Below are positions 55,504 to 63,650 of a DNA stretch of 64,000 bases, one piece after another. Under the pieces are notes generated by a model. The model was not told where the DNA came from. It saw nothing but the letters and a program-made list of their open reading frames with translations, and did no database searches. This DNA comes from Rubrivivax sp. (GTDB lineage Bacteria; Pseudomonadota; Gammaproteobacteria; Burkholderiales; Burkholderiaceae_C), in contig JADJYX010000020.1 in the NCBI GenBank assembly GCA_016719535.1, positions 198,773 through 262,772 of the forward strand. Reading direction: 5' to 3'. How positions within the stretch are numbered: the first letter of the stretch is position 1; every line of letters begins with the position of its first letter. A program made the translations under genes and the position numbers.

Positions 55504-56019
55504 ATGACGATCAACCAGCAGTCGAAGGTCCCGATGCACGCAGTGAAGGTTTCTGCCGATCCGGGCGCATCGCAAGGAGCCCGCAGGGCGACTGAAGATG
55601 CGCCCGGATCGTCGCCGTCGGCGACCCCGCCCGGCAGCGATTCCGAGGTCGTTGCGCGTGCACGGCGCCGTACGTTCTCCAACGCCGACAAGCGTCGCAT
55701 TCTGCAGGCCGCCGACCTGTGCACCAAGCCCGGTGAGATCGGCGCGCTGATGCGCCGCGAGGGTGTGTACTCGTCGTCCCTGAGCACCTGGCGACGCCAG
55801 CGCGAGGCCGCCGAGCTGGCCGCGCTTGCACCGCAACGGCGCGGCCCCAAGGTGGACGCCGCCGCGCGGGTCGATGCGCTGCACATCGCACAGCTCACCC
55901 GCGAGCGCGACAAGCTGCGCGTCGAGCTCGACAAGGCGCAGTTGGTGATCGAGGTTCAAAAAAAACTTGCCTCGCTGCTGGGCCTTCTGGCAGCCGACGA
56001 CAAGCGCGGGAACACATGA
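55504..56019 (+). CDS. IS3 OrfA (helix-turn-helix)
   Basis: 171 residues: FSNADKRRILQAADLCTKPG and MRREGVYSSSLSTWRRQREA form the DNA-binding part; ERDKLRVELDKAQLVIEVQK is the leucine-zipper end. A run of eight A (55958-55965) near the end could cause -1 slippage into orfB. Stop TGA overlaps the orfB ATG. Confidence 0.85.
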   Translation: MTINQQSKVPMHAVKVSADPGASQGARRATEDAPGSSPSATPPGSDSEVVARARRRTFSNADKRRILQAADLCTKPGEIGALMRREGVYSSSLSTWRRQREAAELAALAPQRRGPKVDAAARVDALHIAQLTRERDKLRVELDKAQLVIEVQKKLASLLGLLAADDKRGNT

Positions 56020-57065
56020 TGGCCGCCGCAACCGAACTCACCCCCGCGCTCGGTGCCGGCGCGGCGTGTCGGGCCGTGGGGCTGTGGCGTGGTGCGCCTG
56101 GGCGCCAGCAGGCACGCTCACACCGCCGCGCGGTGATGGGGCCGCCCAAGCCGCGGGGACCTCGGCCTTGCCCGCCCCTGGCCCTGGATGCCCAGGAGCA
56201 GCAGCTGCTGCTGGACACCCTGAACAGCGAACGCTTCGCCGACACCGCGCCGGCGACCGTGCACGCCACGCTGCTCGACGAGGGCCAGTACCTCGGCTCG
56301 GTGCGCACCATGTACCGGCTGCTGGCGGCCAACGGCGGCTGCCGCGAGCGGCGCAACCAGCTCACCCACCCGGCCTACACCAAGCCCGAATTGCTGGCGG
56401 TCGCGCCCAATCAGGTTTGGTCGTGGGACATCACCAAACTCAAGGGGCCGGCCAAGTGGACCTGCTACCACCTGTACGTGATCCTGGACATCTTCAGCCG
56501 CTTCGTCGTGGGCTGGCTCATCGCCCCGCGCGAGTGCTCCGAACTCGCCCAGCAGCTCATCGCCGACACCGTGGCGCGGCACGATGTCGAACCCGGCATG
56601 CTGACCCTGCATGCCGACCGAGGTGCGGCCATGCGCTCCAAGCCGGTGGCCAGCCTGCTGGTCGATCTGGACGTGGCCAAGAGCCACAGCCGACCTCACG
56701 TCTCCGACGACAACCCGTACTCGGAGTCGCAGTTCAAGACCATGAAGTACAGGCCCGAGTTCCCCGCGCGCTTCGGCTGCATCGAGGACGCACGATCCCA
56801 CTGTCAAGCCTTCTTCGCCTGGTACAACGACCAGCATCGCCACAGCGGCATCGGCCACATGACGCCGCACAGCGTTCACTACGGACTGGCGATGGAGCTG
56901 CGCGTCATACGACAAGCCGCCCTGGATGCTGCATTCCTGGCCAACCCCAACCGGTTCAAGAACAAGCGCCCGCAGTTGCCGCCGATGCCAACCGCTGCCT
57001 GGATCAACCCACCACCTGAGGAGACGAAACCGACCAGTGAACCCTTCGCCCGCACATTAAATTAG
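56016..57065 (+). CDS. IS3 OrfB transposase
   Basis: 349 residues with the IS3-type rve core: VWSWDITKLKGPAKW (first Asp), TLHADRGAAMRSKP (second Asp), SESQFKTMKYRPEFP (Glu) and FFAWYNDQHRHSGIGHMTP near the end. The frame is open upstream to the A-run in orfA, so an OrfAB fusion is possible. Confidence 0.9.
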   Translation: MMAAATELTPALGAGAACRAVGLWRGAPGRQQARSHRRAVMGPPKPRGPRPCPPLALDAQEQQLLLDTLNSERFADTAPATVHATLLDEGQYLGSVRTMYRLLAANGGCRERRNQLTHPAYTKPELLAVAPNQVWSWDITKLKGPAKWTCYHLYVILDIFSRFVVGWLIAPRECSELAQQLIADTVARHDVEPGMLTLHADRGAAMRSKPVASLLVDLDVAKSHSRPHVSDDNPYSESQFKTMKYRPEFPARFGCIEDARSHCQAFFAWYNDQHRHSGIGHMTPHSVHYGLAMELRVIRQAALDAAFLANPNRFKNKRPQLPPMPTAAWINPPPEETKPTSEPFARTLN

Positions 57066-57248
57066 TGCCGTCGGGTGCCGCAAAGTCATTGACACGTTCC
57101 GCCAGCTTGGCCCGGTCGGCGGTACACGGTACATTTTCGCCAACCGGGCCAAGCCGTCCTGCCGCGTCGGGCCGGTTAGCTCCACGTTAGGCAGCGCAGA
57201 AGACCCGGAGACGAGCGCTACGTCAGTTTCACGGGTAGTATCACGTCT

Positions 57249-57476
57249 GTGAACTCGGCAGCCAAGACTCTTGCGGCCATGCGCCGCAACCCGTTGGACT
57301 GGAAGATCTCGGATCTGCAGGCTGTTGCGCGGCAGCATGACCTCGACTGGCGGCACCAGAAGAGCAGCCACTGCATCTTCGTGCGCCAAGACGGACGCAC
57401 TCTGTCCGTACCGGCTCATCGCCCGATCAAGCCGATCTACATCCGCAAGTTCATTGACCTGATCGACGGAGCATGA
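57249..57476 (+). CDS. hicA: HicA toxin, block copy 1
   Basis: 75 residues from GTG 57249. Central signature QKSSHCIFVRQDGRTLSVPA has the catalytic His of mRNA-cutting HicA toxins; it ends KPIYIRKFIDLIDGA. Overlaps hicB by 4 bp. A different HicA lineage from the one at 42,384. Confidence 0.88.
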   Translation: MNSAAKTLAAMRRNPLDWKISDLQAVARQHDLDWRHQKSSHCIFVRQDGRTLSVPAHRPIKPIYIRKFIDLIDGA

Positions 57477-57856
57477 CCATGACCAAACTGACCGACTACC
57501 CGTTTGAAGTTCGGCCGCTGGCGGAAGAGGATGGCGGCGGTTACTTGGTGTCCTTTCCAGACTTTGCTGAGTGCATCTCTGACGGTGAGACCATCGAAGA
57601 GGCACTTGAGAACGGCCGTGATGCATTGAGGGCGACTATCGCTGCGCGCAAGGCTAAGAAGCTCCCGGTTCCTGCCCCCAACAGCGGGGGCGTCGCGTCT
57701 GGCAAGTTCGTCGCCCGCGTTCCCAAGACCGTCCATGCGCAACTGGCAACCCGTGCTCGCGCCGAGGGCGTTTCACTGAACACACTGGTTCTTACCTTCA
57801 TTGCCCAGGGGCTTGGCACAGCATCGTCAAGGGCAAGGTCGAAAGGCGCTGCCTAA
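57473..57856 (+). CDS. hicB: HicB antitoxin, block copy 1
   Basis: 127 residues: FEVRPLAEEDGGGYLVSFPD and ECISDGETIEEALENGRDAL (HicB fold), then FVARVPKTVHAQLATRARAE and VSLNTLVLTFIAQGL (ribbon-helix-helix). The stop TAA lies inside the attC core GCCTAAC, so gene and recombination site overlap. Confidence 0.88.
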   Translation: MTMTKLTDYPFEVRPLAEEDGGGYLVSFPDFAECISDGETIEEALENGRDALRATIAARKAKKLPVPAPNSGGVASGKFVARVPKTVHAQLATRARAEGVSLNTLVLTFIAQGLGTASSRARSKGAA

Positions 57857-57978
57857 CATGTCGGTCAACCGGACGCGCTACGGCAAGGGCGCCCTGGCCG
57901 CGAGGCGCAGGATAGACAGCGAGCGCCTCGCGGCCAGGGTGCCTTGCCGTAGCGCGTCCGGTTACCTCCACGTTAGGC
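57851..57978 (+). other. attC site 7, intact
   Basis: 128 bp from GCCTAACATGTCGGTCAACCGG to CCGGTTACCTCCACGTTAGGC. Central arms CCTGGCCGCGAGGCGCAGG and GCGCCTCGCGGCCAGG. Plus-facing. Confidence 0.92.
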
Positions 57979-57981
57979 GCC

Positions 57982-58416
57982 ATGAATTCCCTGTCTGCGG
58001 CTTCCTCTTCGGCCGGCGCAGTCGGGCCCAGGGCCGGCATGGTCAGCGCGCTCCGGCGTCAGGAGGCTACCGCGGGCTCAGGCGGCATCTCATCTGCCAG
58101 CTGCGGCATTGTTGGCTTTGCGCGCACTTCTCCTGCAGCCCTCGGTTCGCTTCGGCGCCAGGAAGGGTTCTTCTGCGCTCACGTCCTTCGGCGTTCGCGG
58201 GAGCCCATCGCGGTCACCGTTCTGCCTAACCCGCCTTCGCCGCACTGCAGCATCTGCCGCCGCTCGCGCCGGCCGAGTAGGTTTGTCTTCAACTCACCCG
58301 TTGCGCTTGGCTCGGCAGCCTGCCCCGGCCGCTGTCCGGTCACCTGGGCGGCAAGGTCGGCAGCGCGGCTGCGTCTGCGAGGCGTCAGCGCGCTCAGCAC
58401 AAGCAATGCCGCCTAA
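57982..58416 (+). CDS. Ser/Ala/Arg-rich cassette ORF, copy 4
   Basis: 144 residues; contains EGFFCAHVLRRSREPIAVT, then an indel near 58,218 changes the following frame. Stop TAA lies in the attC core. Function unknown. Confidence 0.35.
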   Translation: MNSLSAASSSAGAVGPRAGMVSALRRQEATAGSGGISSASCGIVGFARTSPAALGSLRRQEGFFCAHVLRRSREPIAVTVLPNPPSPHCSICRRSRRPSRFVFNSPVALGSAACPGRCPVTWAARSAARLRLRGVSALSTSNAA

Positions 58417-58536
58417 CATGGCGGTCAACCGGACGCGCTACGGCATGGCACCCTGGCCGCGATGCGCTCGTTGTCAGTGTTGCGCTTCGCGGCCAGGGTC
58501 CCACGCCTTCGCGCGCCGGTTACCTCTACGTTAGGC
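58411..58536 (+). other. attC site 8, intact
   Basis: 126 bp, same sequence type as attC 4. Plus-facing. Confidence 0.92.
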
Positions 58537-58539
58537 GTC

Positions 58540-59196
58540 ATGAACTCCGTGTCAGCGGCTTCCTCTTCGGCCAGCGCCTTCGAGCCCAGGTCTGGCACGG
58601 TGGGCGCGCTTCGGCAGCAGGAGGCCGTCGTCAGCTCAATCGCCTTCTCGCTCGTCACCCTGGGCGCCGCCTGTTTCTCTGGCCCCTCTCCTGCCAGCAC
58701 CTGCGCGCTTCGATACCAGGTAGGGTTCTTCTGCGCTCACGTCCTTCGGCGCTCGCGGGTGCCCATCGAGGTCACTCGTTCTGCCAACTCCGCCTGCGCT
58801 GCACCGCAGCATCTATCGCCGCTCGCTGTCCGAACAGTAGGTTTGTCCTCAGTTCACCCGGTGCGCTTGGCTCGGCGGCCTGCCCAGGCCGCTGTCGGAG
58901 CCCTTTGGCACCATGGTCGGCAACACCGCTGCGTCCGCCAACCGTCAACGCGCTCAACACAAGCAATGACGCCTAACATGTCGGTCAACCGGACGCGCTA
59001 CGGCATGGCACCCTGGCCGCGAGCGCTCGTTGTCAGTGTTGCGCCTCGCGGCCAGGGTCCCACGCCTCCGCGCGCCGGTTACCTCTACGTTAGCCACCTT
59101 AGAACCCCACCCGAGGAGGTCGCGCGATGCTCGAAGTCCGAGAAGGTGGTTGCCTTTGTGGCTTGGCGCGCTTTCGCGCGCTCGGAGAGCCACTGA
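58540..59196 (+). CDS. Ser/Ala/Arg-rich cassette ORF, copy 5 (runs on through attC)
   Basis: Reads MNSVSAASSSASAFEPRSG and VGFFCAHVLRRSRVPIEVT. The frame does not stop in the cassette but passes attC 9 and ends inside the GFA gene region at 59,196, which argues against it being a real protein in this form. Confidence 0.3.
   Translation: MNSVSAASSSASAFEPRSGTVGALRQQEAVVSSIAFSLVTLGAACFSGPSPASTCALRYQVGFFCAHVLRRSRVPIEVTRSANSACAAPQHLSPLAVRTVGLSSVHPVRLARRPAQAAVGALWHHGRQHRCVRQPSTRSTQAMTPNMSVNRTRYGMAPWPRALVVSVAPRGQGPTPPRAGYLYVSHLRTPPEEVARCSKSEKVVAFVAWRAFARSESH
58971..59095 (+). other. attC site 9, intact
   Basis: 125 bp, same type as attC 5 with R' GTTAGCC. Plus-facing. Confidence 0.9.
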
Positions 59197-59568
59197 GAGC
59201 ACACGCCTGCCACTGCACGTTTTGCCAGCGCAGAACTGGCAGCGCCTATGCAGAGGTCGCGTACTTTCTCGGCGACAACATCGAAATCACTGGTGGGCCG
59301 TTGACAACGTATACGCACCGGTCGGACGCGAGCGGGCGATGGTTGCGGAATGCAGTTCTGTCCAACCTGCGGCACCTGCGTCACCATCGCGCTCGAGCGA
59401 CGACCCGGTGAGCTCGGCATCCACACAGGCACACTCGATGATCCGAACGCAATCAAGCTCCGGCGACACATCTGGACGAGCTCTCAACAAGCGGCCACAC
59501 TGATCCCCGAAGATGCCGAACGCCGGACGCATGGTCTCATTGAGTCCGATCTTGGCAACCCTGTTTGA
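59127..59568 (+). pseudogene. GFA-family zinc protein, copy 2, frameshifted
   Basis: Identical to the gene at 54,945 until near 59,346, where an extra G (TTGCGGAATG against TTGCGAATG) breaks the frame before the third zinc motif. The rest (QFCPTCGTCVTIALERR) continues in another frame. A one-base error would also explain it. Confidence 0.8.
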
Positions 59569-59689
59569 AGCGACGCCGCGAAAGGTGGCTAACCCGGCGC
59601 TCAACCGGACCCGCCACGGCAGGCCACCCCCCGTGCCAATATGACCTGCGACACCTACCCCCGAGAGATCAGTGAGCAAAGAGGTAGGT

Positions 59690-60204
59690 ATGACGATCAA
59701 CCAGCAGTCGAAGGTCCCGATGCACGCAGTGAAGGTTTCTGCCGATCCGGGCGCATCGCAAGGAGCCCGCAGGGCGACTGAAGATGCGCCCGGATCGTCG
59801 CCGTCGGCGACCCCGCCCGGCAGCGATTCCGAGGTCGTTGCGCGTGCACGGCGCCGTACGTTCTCCAACGCCGACAAGCGTCGCATTCTGCAGGCCGCCG
59901 ACCTGTGCACCAAGCCCGGTGAGATCGGCGCGCTGATGCGCCGCGAGGGTGTGTACTCGTCGTCCCTGAGCACCTGGCGACGCCAGCGCGAGGCCGCCGA
60001 GCTGGCCGCGCTTGCACCGCAACGGCGCGGCCCCAAGGTGGACGCCGCCGCGCGGTCGATGCGCTGCACATCGCACAGCTCACCCGCGAGCGCGACAAGC
60101 TGCGCGTCGAGCTCGACAAGGCGCAGTTGGTGATCGAGGTTCAAAAAAAACTTGCCTCGCTGCTGGGCCTTCTGGCAGCCGACGACAAGCGCGGGAACAC
60201 ATGA
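59690..60204 (+). pseudogene. IS3 OrfA, copy B, frameshifted
   Basis: Same as the gene at 55,504 except for one G missing near 60,055 (GCGCGGTCG against GCGCGGGTCG), which breaks the leucine-zipper part. The A8 run is at 60,143-60,150. Confidence 0.8.
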
Positions 60205-61247
60205 TGGCCGCCGCAACCGAACTCACCCCCGCGCTCGGTGCCGGCGCGGCGTGTCGGGCCGTGGGGCTGTGGCGTGGTGCGCCTGGGCGCCAGCAGGCAC
60301 GCTCACACCGCCGCGCGGTGATGGGGCCGCCCAAGCCGCGGGGACCTCGGCCTTGCCCGCCCCTGGCCCTGGATGCCCAGGAGCAGCTGCTGCTGGACAC
60401 CCTGAACAGCGAACGCTTCGCCGACACCGCGCCGGCGACCGTGCACGCCACGCTGCTCGACGAGGGCCAGTACCTCGGCTCGGTGCGCACCATGTACCGG
60501 CTGCTGGCGGCCAACGGCGGCTGCCGCGAGCGGCGCAACCAGCTCACCCACCCGGCCTACACCAAGCCCGAATTGCTGGCGGTCGCGCCCAATCAGGTTT
60601 GGTCGTGGGACATCACCAAACTCAAGGGGCCGGCCAAGTGGACCTGCTACCACCTGTACGTGATCCTGGACATCTTCAGCCGCTTCGTCGTGGGCTGGCT
60701 CATCGCCCCGCGCGAGTGCTCCGAACTCGCCCAGCAGCTCATCGCCGACACCGTGGCGCGGCACGATGTCGAACCCGGCATGCTGACCCTGCATGCCGAC
60801 CGAGGTGCGGCCATGCGCTCCAAGCCGGTGGCCAGCCTGCTGGTCGATCTGGACGTGGCCAGAGCCACAGCCGACCTCCACGTCTCCGACGACAACCCGT
60901 ACTCGGAGTCGCAGTTCAAGACCATGAAGTACAGGCCCGAGTTCCCCGCGCGCTTCGGCTGCATCGAGGACGCACGATCCCACTGTCAAGCCTTCTTCGC
61001 CTGGTACAACGACCAGCATCGCCACAGCGGCATCGGCCACATGACGCCGCACAGCGTTCACTACGGACTGGCGATGGAGCTGCGCGTCATACGACAAGCC
61101 GCCCTGGATGCTGCATTCCTGGCCAACCCCAACCGGTTCAAGAACAAGCGCCCGCAGTTGCCGCCGATGCCAACCGCTGCCTGGATCAACCCACCACCTG
61201 AGGAGACGAAACCGACCAGTGAACCCTTCGCCCGCACATTAAATTAG
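60201..61247 (+). CDS. IS3 OrfB transposase, copy B
   Basis: 348 residues, one Gln shorter than copy A. All catalytic motifs are kept (VWSWDITKLKG, LHADRGAAM, SESQFKTMKY). Two compensating indels near 60,860-60,885 change KSHSRPHV to RATADLHV just before the Glu motif. Confidence 0.88.
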   Translation: MMAAATELTPALGAGAACRAVGLWRGAPGRQQARSHRRAVMGPPKPRGPRPCPPLALDAQEQLLLDTLNSERFADTAPATVHATLLDEGQYLGSVRTMYRLLAANGGCRERRNQLTHPAYTKPELLAVAPNQVWSWDITKLKGPAKWTCYHLYVILDIFSRFVVGWLIAPRECSELAQQLIADTVARHDVEPGMLTLHADRGAAMRSKPVASLLVDLDVARATADLHVSDDNPYSESQFKTMKYRPEFPARFGCIEDARSHCQAFFAWYNDQHRHSGIGHMTPHSVHYGLAMELRVIRQAALDAAFLANPNRFKNKRPQLPPMPTAAWINPPPEETKPTSEPFARTLN

Positions 61248-61430
61248 TGCCGTCGGGTGCCGCAAAGTCATTGACACGTTCCGCCAGCTTGGCCCGGTCG
61301 GCGGTACACGGTACATTTTCGCCAACCGGGCCAAGCCGTCCTGCCGCGTCGGGCCGGTTAGCTCTACGTTAGGCAGCGCAGAAGACCCGAGACGTAGCGC
61401 TACGTCAGTTTCACGGGTAGTATCACGTCT

Positions 61431-61658
61431 GTGAACTCGGCAGCCAAGACTCTTGCGGCCATGCGCCGCAACCCGTTGGACTGGAAGATCTCGGATCTGC
61501 AGGCTGTTGCGCGGCAGCATGACCTCGACTGGCGGCACCAGAAGAGCAGCCACTGCATCTTCGTGCGCCAAGACGGACGCACTCTGTCCGTACCGGCTCA
61601 TCGCCCGATCAAGCCGATCTACATCCGCAAGTTCATTGACCTGATTGACGGAGCATGA
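61431..61658 (+). CDS. hicA: HicA toxin, block copy 2
   Basis: 75 residues, the same protein as at 57,249 (one silent base change near the end). Intact, with its catalytic His. Its partner HicB in this copy is frameshifted. Confidence 0.86.
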   Translation: MNSAAKTLAAMRRNPLDWKISDLQAVARQHDLDWRHQKSSHCIFVRQDGRTLSVPAHRPIKPIYIRKFIDLIDGA

Positions 61659-62037
61659 CCATGACCAAACTGACCGACTACCCGTTTGAAGTTCGGCCGC
61701 TGGCGGAAGAGGATGGCGGCGGTTATTTGGTGTCCTTTCCAGACTTTGCTGAGTGCATCTCTGACGGTGAGACCATCGAAGAGGCACCCGAGAACGGCCG
61801 TGATGCATTGAGGCGACTATCGCTGCGCTCAAGGCTAAGAAGCTCCCGGTTCCTGCCCCCAACAGCGGGGGCGTCGCGTCTGGCAAGTTCGTCGCCCGCG
61901 TTCCCAAGACCGTCCATGCGCAACTGGCAACCCGTGCTCGCGCCGAGGGCGTTTCACTGAACACACTGGTTCTTACCTTCATTGCCCAGGGGCTTGGCAC
62001 AGCATCGTCAAGGGCAAGGTCGAAAGGCGCTGCCTAA
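61655..62037 (+). pseudogene. hicB: HicB antitoxin, block copy 2, frameshifted
   Basis: One G missing near 61,812 (TTGAGGCG against TTGAGGGCG) breaks the frame after residue 52. Leu is also changed to Pro at EEAPENGRD. The DNA-binding half is lost. The intact copy at 57,473 could still neutralise both toxins. Confidence 0.8.
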
Positions 62038-62158
62038 CATGTCGGTCAACCGGACGCGCTACGGCAAGGCGCCCTGGCCGCGAGGCGCAGGATAGACAGC
62101 GAGCGCCTCGCGGCCAGGGTGCCTTGCCGTAGCGCGTCCGGTTACCTCTACGTTAGGC
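62032..62158 (+). other. attC site 11, intact
   Basis: 127 bp, same type as attC 7. End of the second block copy. Plus-facing. Confidence 0.92.
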
Positions 62159-62161
62159 GCC

Positions 62162-62716
62162 ATGAATTCCCTGTCTGCGGCTTCCTCTTCGGCCGGCGCA
62201 GTCGGGCCCAGGGCCGGCATGGTCAGCGCGCTCCGGCGTCAGGAGGCTACCGCGGGCTCAGGCGGCATCTCATCTGCCAGCTGCGGCATTGTTGGCTTTG
62301 CGCGCACTTCTCCTGCAGCCCTCGGTTCGCTTCGGCGCCAGGAACGGTTCTTCTGCGCTCACGTCCTTCGGCGTTCGCGGGAACCCATCGCGGTCACCCG
62401 TTCTGCCAACTCCGCCTTCGCCGCACTGCAGCATCTGCCGCCGCTCGCTGCCGGCCGAGTAGGTTTGTCTTCAACTCACCCGTTGCGCTTGGCTCGGCAG
62501 CCTGCCCCGGCCGCTGTCCGGTCACCTGGGCGGCAAGGTCGGCAGCGCGGCTGCGTCTGCGAGGCGTCAGCGCGCTCAGCACAAGCAATGCCGCCTAACA
62601 TGGCGGTCAACCGGACGCGCTACGGCATGGCACCCTGGCCGCGATGCGCTCGTTGTCAGTGTTGCGCTTCGCGGCCAGGGTCCCACGCCTTCGCGCGCCG
62701 GTTACCTCTACGTTAG
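62162..62716 (+). CDS. Ser/Ala/Arg-rich cassette ORF, copy 6
   Basis: 184 residues, the longest undisturbed version of the MNSLSAASSS type, with FFCAHVLRRSREPIAVTRSA. It passes through attC 12 (reading NMAVNRTRYGMAPWP) and stops at the TAG of the R' core. A third start of the repeated block. Confidence 0.4.
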   Translation: MNSLSAASSSAGAVGPRAGMVSALRRQEATAGSGGISSASCGIVGFARTSPAALGSLRRQERFFCAHVLRRSREPIAVTRSANSAFAALQHLPPLAAGRVGLSSTHPLRLARQPAPAAVRSPGRQGRQRGCVCEASARSAQAMPPNMAVNRTRYGMAPWPRCARCQCCASRPGSHAFARRLPLR

Positions 62717-62718
62717 GC
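62593..62718 (+). other. attC site 12, intact
   Basis: 126 bp, same type as attC 4 and 8. Plus-facing. Confidence 0.92.
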
Positions 62719-62721
62719 GTC

Positions 62722-63279
62722 ATGAATTCCGTTTCTGCGCCTTCTCCCTCTGCGCTCCGTGCCGCTGGTCAGTTGCAGGCGATGCTCGGTGCGCTACGGC
62801 GCCAAGAGTCCGCCGTGTCCTCAAGCAGCATCTCGTTTGCCAGCAGCAGCAATGTTGGCTTTGCGCGTCATTCTCCTGCCACCAGCAGTTCGCTTCGGCA
62901 TCAAGAAGGGTTCTTCTGCGCTCACGTCCTTCGGCGTTCGCCGGAGCCCATCGCGGTCACCCGTTCTGCCAACTCCGCCTTCGCGACGCCGCGGCACTTT
63001 CCGCTGCTCGCTGCCGGCCGAGTAGGCTTGTCTTCAACTCACCCGATGCGCTTGGCACGACGGCCTGCCCTCGCCGCTGTCCGGGCTCTTGGGCACCAAG
63101 GTCGGCAGCACCGCTGCGTCTGTCTTGCGCCGGCGCGCTCAACACCGGGGATGCCGCCTAACATGGCGGTCAACCGGACGCGCTACGGCGTGGCACCCTG
63201 GCCGCGAGCCGCTCGTTGTCATTGTTACGCCTCGCGGCCAGGGTTCCACGCCTACGCGCGCCGGTTACCTCTACGTTAG
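62722..63279 (+). CDS. Ser/Ala/Arg-rich cassette ORF, copy 7
   Basis: 185 residues: MNSVSAPSPSALRAAGQLQ, EGFFCAHVLRRSPEPIAVT, and again a run through attC 13 to its TAG. More diverged from the others, and closest in style to the minus-strand copy at 44,991. Confidence 0.4.
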   Translation: MNSVSAPSPSALRAAGQLQAMLGALRRQESAVSSSSISFASSSNVGFARHSPATSSSLRHQEGFFCAHVLRRSPEPIAVTRSANSAFATPRHFPLLAAGRVGLSSTHPMRLARRPALAAVRALGHQGRQHRCVCLAPARSTPGMPPNMAVNRTRYGVAPWPRAARCHCYASRPGFHAYARRLPLR

Positions 63280-63281
63280 GC
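63156..63281 (+). other. attC site 13, intact
   Basis: 126 bp from GCCTAACATGGCGGTCAACCGG to CCGGTTACCTCTACGTTAGGC. Plus-facing. Confidence 0.92.
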
Positions 63282-63296
63282 GTCCGAACCTTCAGC

Positions 63297-63650
63297 ATGC
63301 GCCGAACCATGTCCGATGCCTTCTCTCATCCCTTCGGCATCGCCACGTTTGACACCCTCGGACCGTCAAATCCCTGGGTTCAGGCCTTCGGAGAACTGGT
63401 CTATGCGTTCAGTCAGTTGGAGCGCTGCAGCTTCCAGCTGCTTGATCGGTTTGCGCCATCCCACTTGCATGAGTTTGGCTTTGCCCTCGCCTTCAAGCAG
63501 CGAACGCAGTTTGCGTCAGCAATCACGGTCGCTGCGCTCCTCCAAAGTCATCCCCACCTCGCCAAGCGCGGGCAGCAGGCCTTGAGCCGTGCGGTTGAAC
63601 TCGCCGAGATCCGAAACAAGATCCTTCACAACCTCTGCTTGTCGAAATGA
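63297..63650 (+). CDS. HEPN-like helical protein (cassette cargo)
   Basis: 117 residues (or 113 from the second ATG). Mostly helical: WVQAFGELVYAFSQLERCSF, FALAFKQRTQFASAITVAAL and a final AVELAEIRNKILHNLCLSK. The last segment has Arg-x4-His (RNKILH), the hallmark of HEPN RNases and toxins. It overlaps the next gene by 4 bp. Assignment to HEPN rests on this motif and the helix pattern only. Confidence 0.55.
   Translation: MRRTMSDAFSHPFGIATFDTLGPSNPWVQAFGELVYAFSQLERCSFQLLDRFAPSHLHEFGFALAFKQRTQFASAITVAALLQSHPHLAKRGQQALSRAVELAEIRNKILHNLCLSK

Larger units (their letters stand above)
55448..57095 (+). mobile_element. IS3-family element, copy A
   Basis: About 1,648 bp with inverted ends GTGCCAATATGACCTGCGAC (left, 55448) and, inverted, GTGTCAATGACTTTGCGGC (right, ending 57095). 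Contains orfA and orfB overlapping by 4 bp. I cannot define a target duplication with confidence. Confidence 0.85.
55404..57192 (+). other. attC site 6, plus-facing, split by an IS3 element
   Basis: Left part GGCTAACCCGGCGCTCAACC up to about 55,447; right part from about 57,096 to GGGCCGGTTAGCTCCACGTTAGGC (end 57192). Here the insertion lies in the central hairpin, not in the arm spacer used by the IS1111-type elements. Confidence 0.85.
53790..57978. repeat. Four-cassette block, tandem copy 1
   Basis: Order: two Ser/Ala/Arg-rich cassettes, a GFA cassette whose attC holds an IS3 element, and a HicAB cassette. The same order, including the IS3 at the same base, follows at 57,979. Confidence 0.92.
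59633..61277 (+). mobile_element. IS3-family element, copy B
   Basis: About 1,645 bp, same ends and insertion point as copy A, so it was duplicated with the block rather than inserted separately. Confidence 0.85.
59587..61374 (+). other. attC site 10, plus-facing, split by IS3 copy B
   Basis: Same structure as attC 6: GGCTAAC at 59587, IS3 from 59,633 to 61,277, and the right arm ending GTTAGGC at 61374. Confidence 0.85.
57979..62158. repeat. Four-cassette block, tandem copy 2
   Basis: Same order and content as 53,790-57,978 with a period of about 4,185 bp. Differences are mostly one-base indels in short homopolymers plus a few substitutions. Confidence 0.92.
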
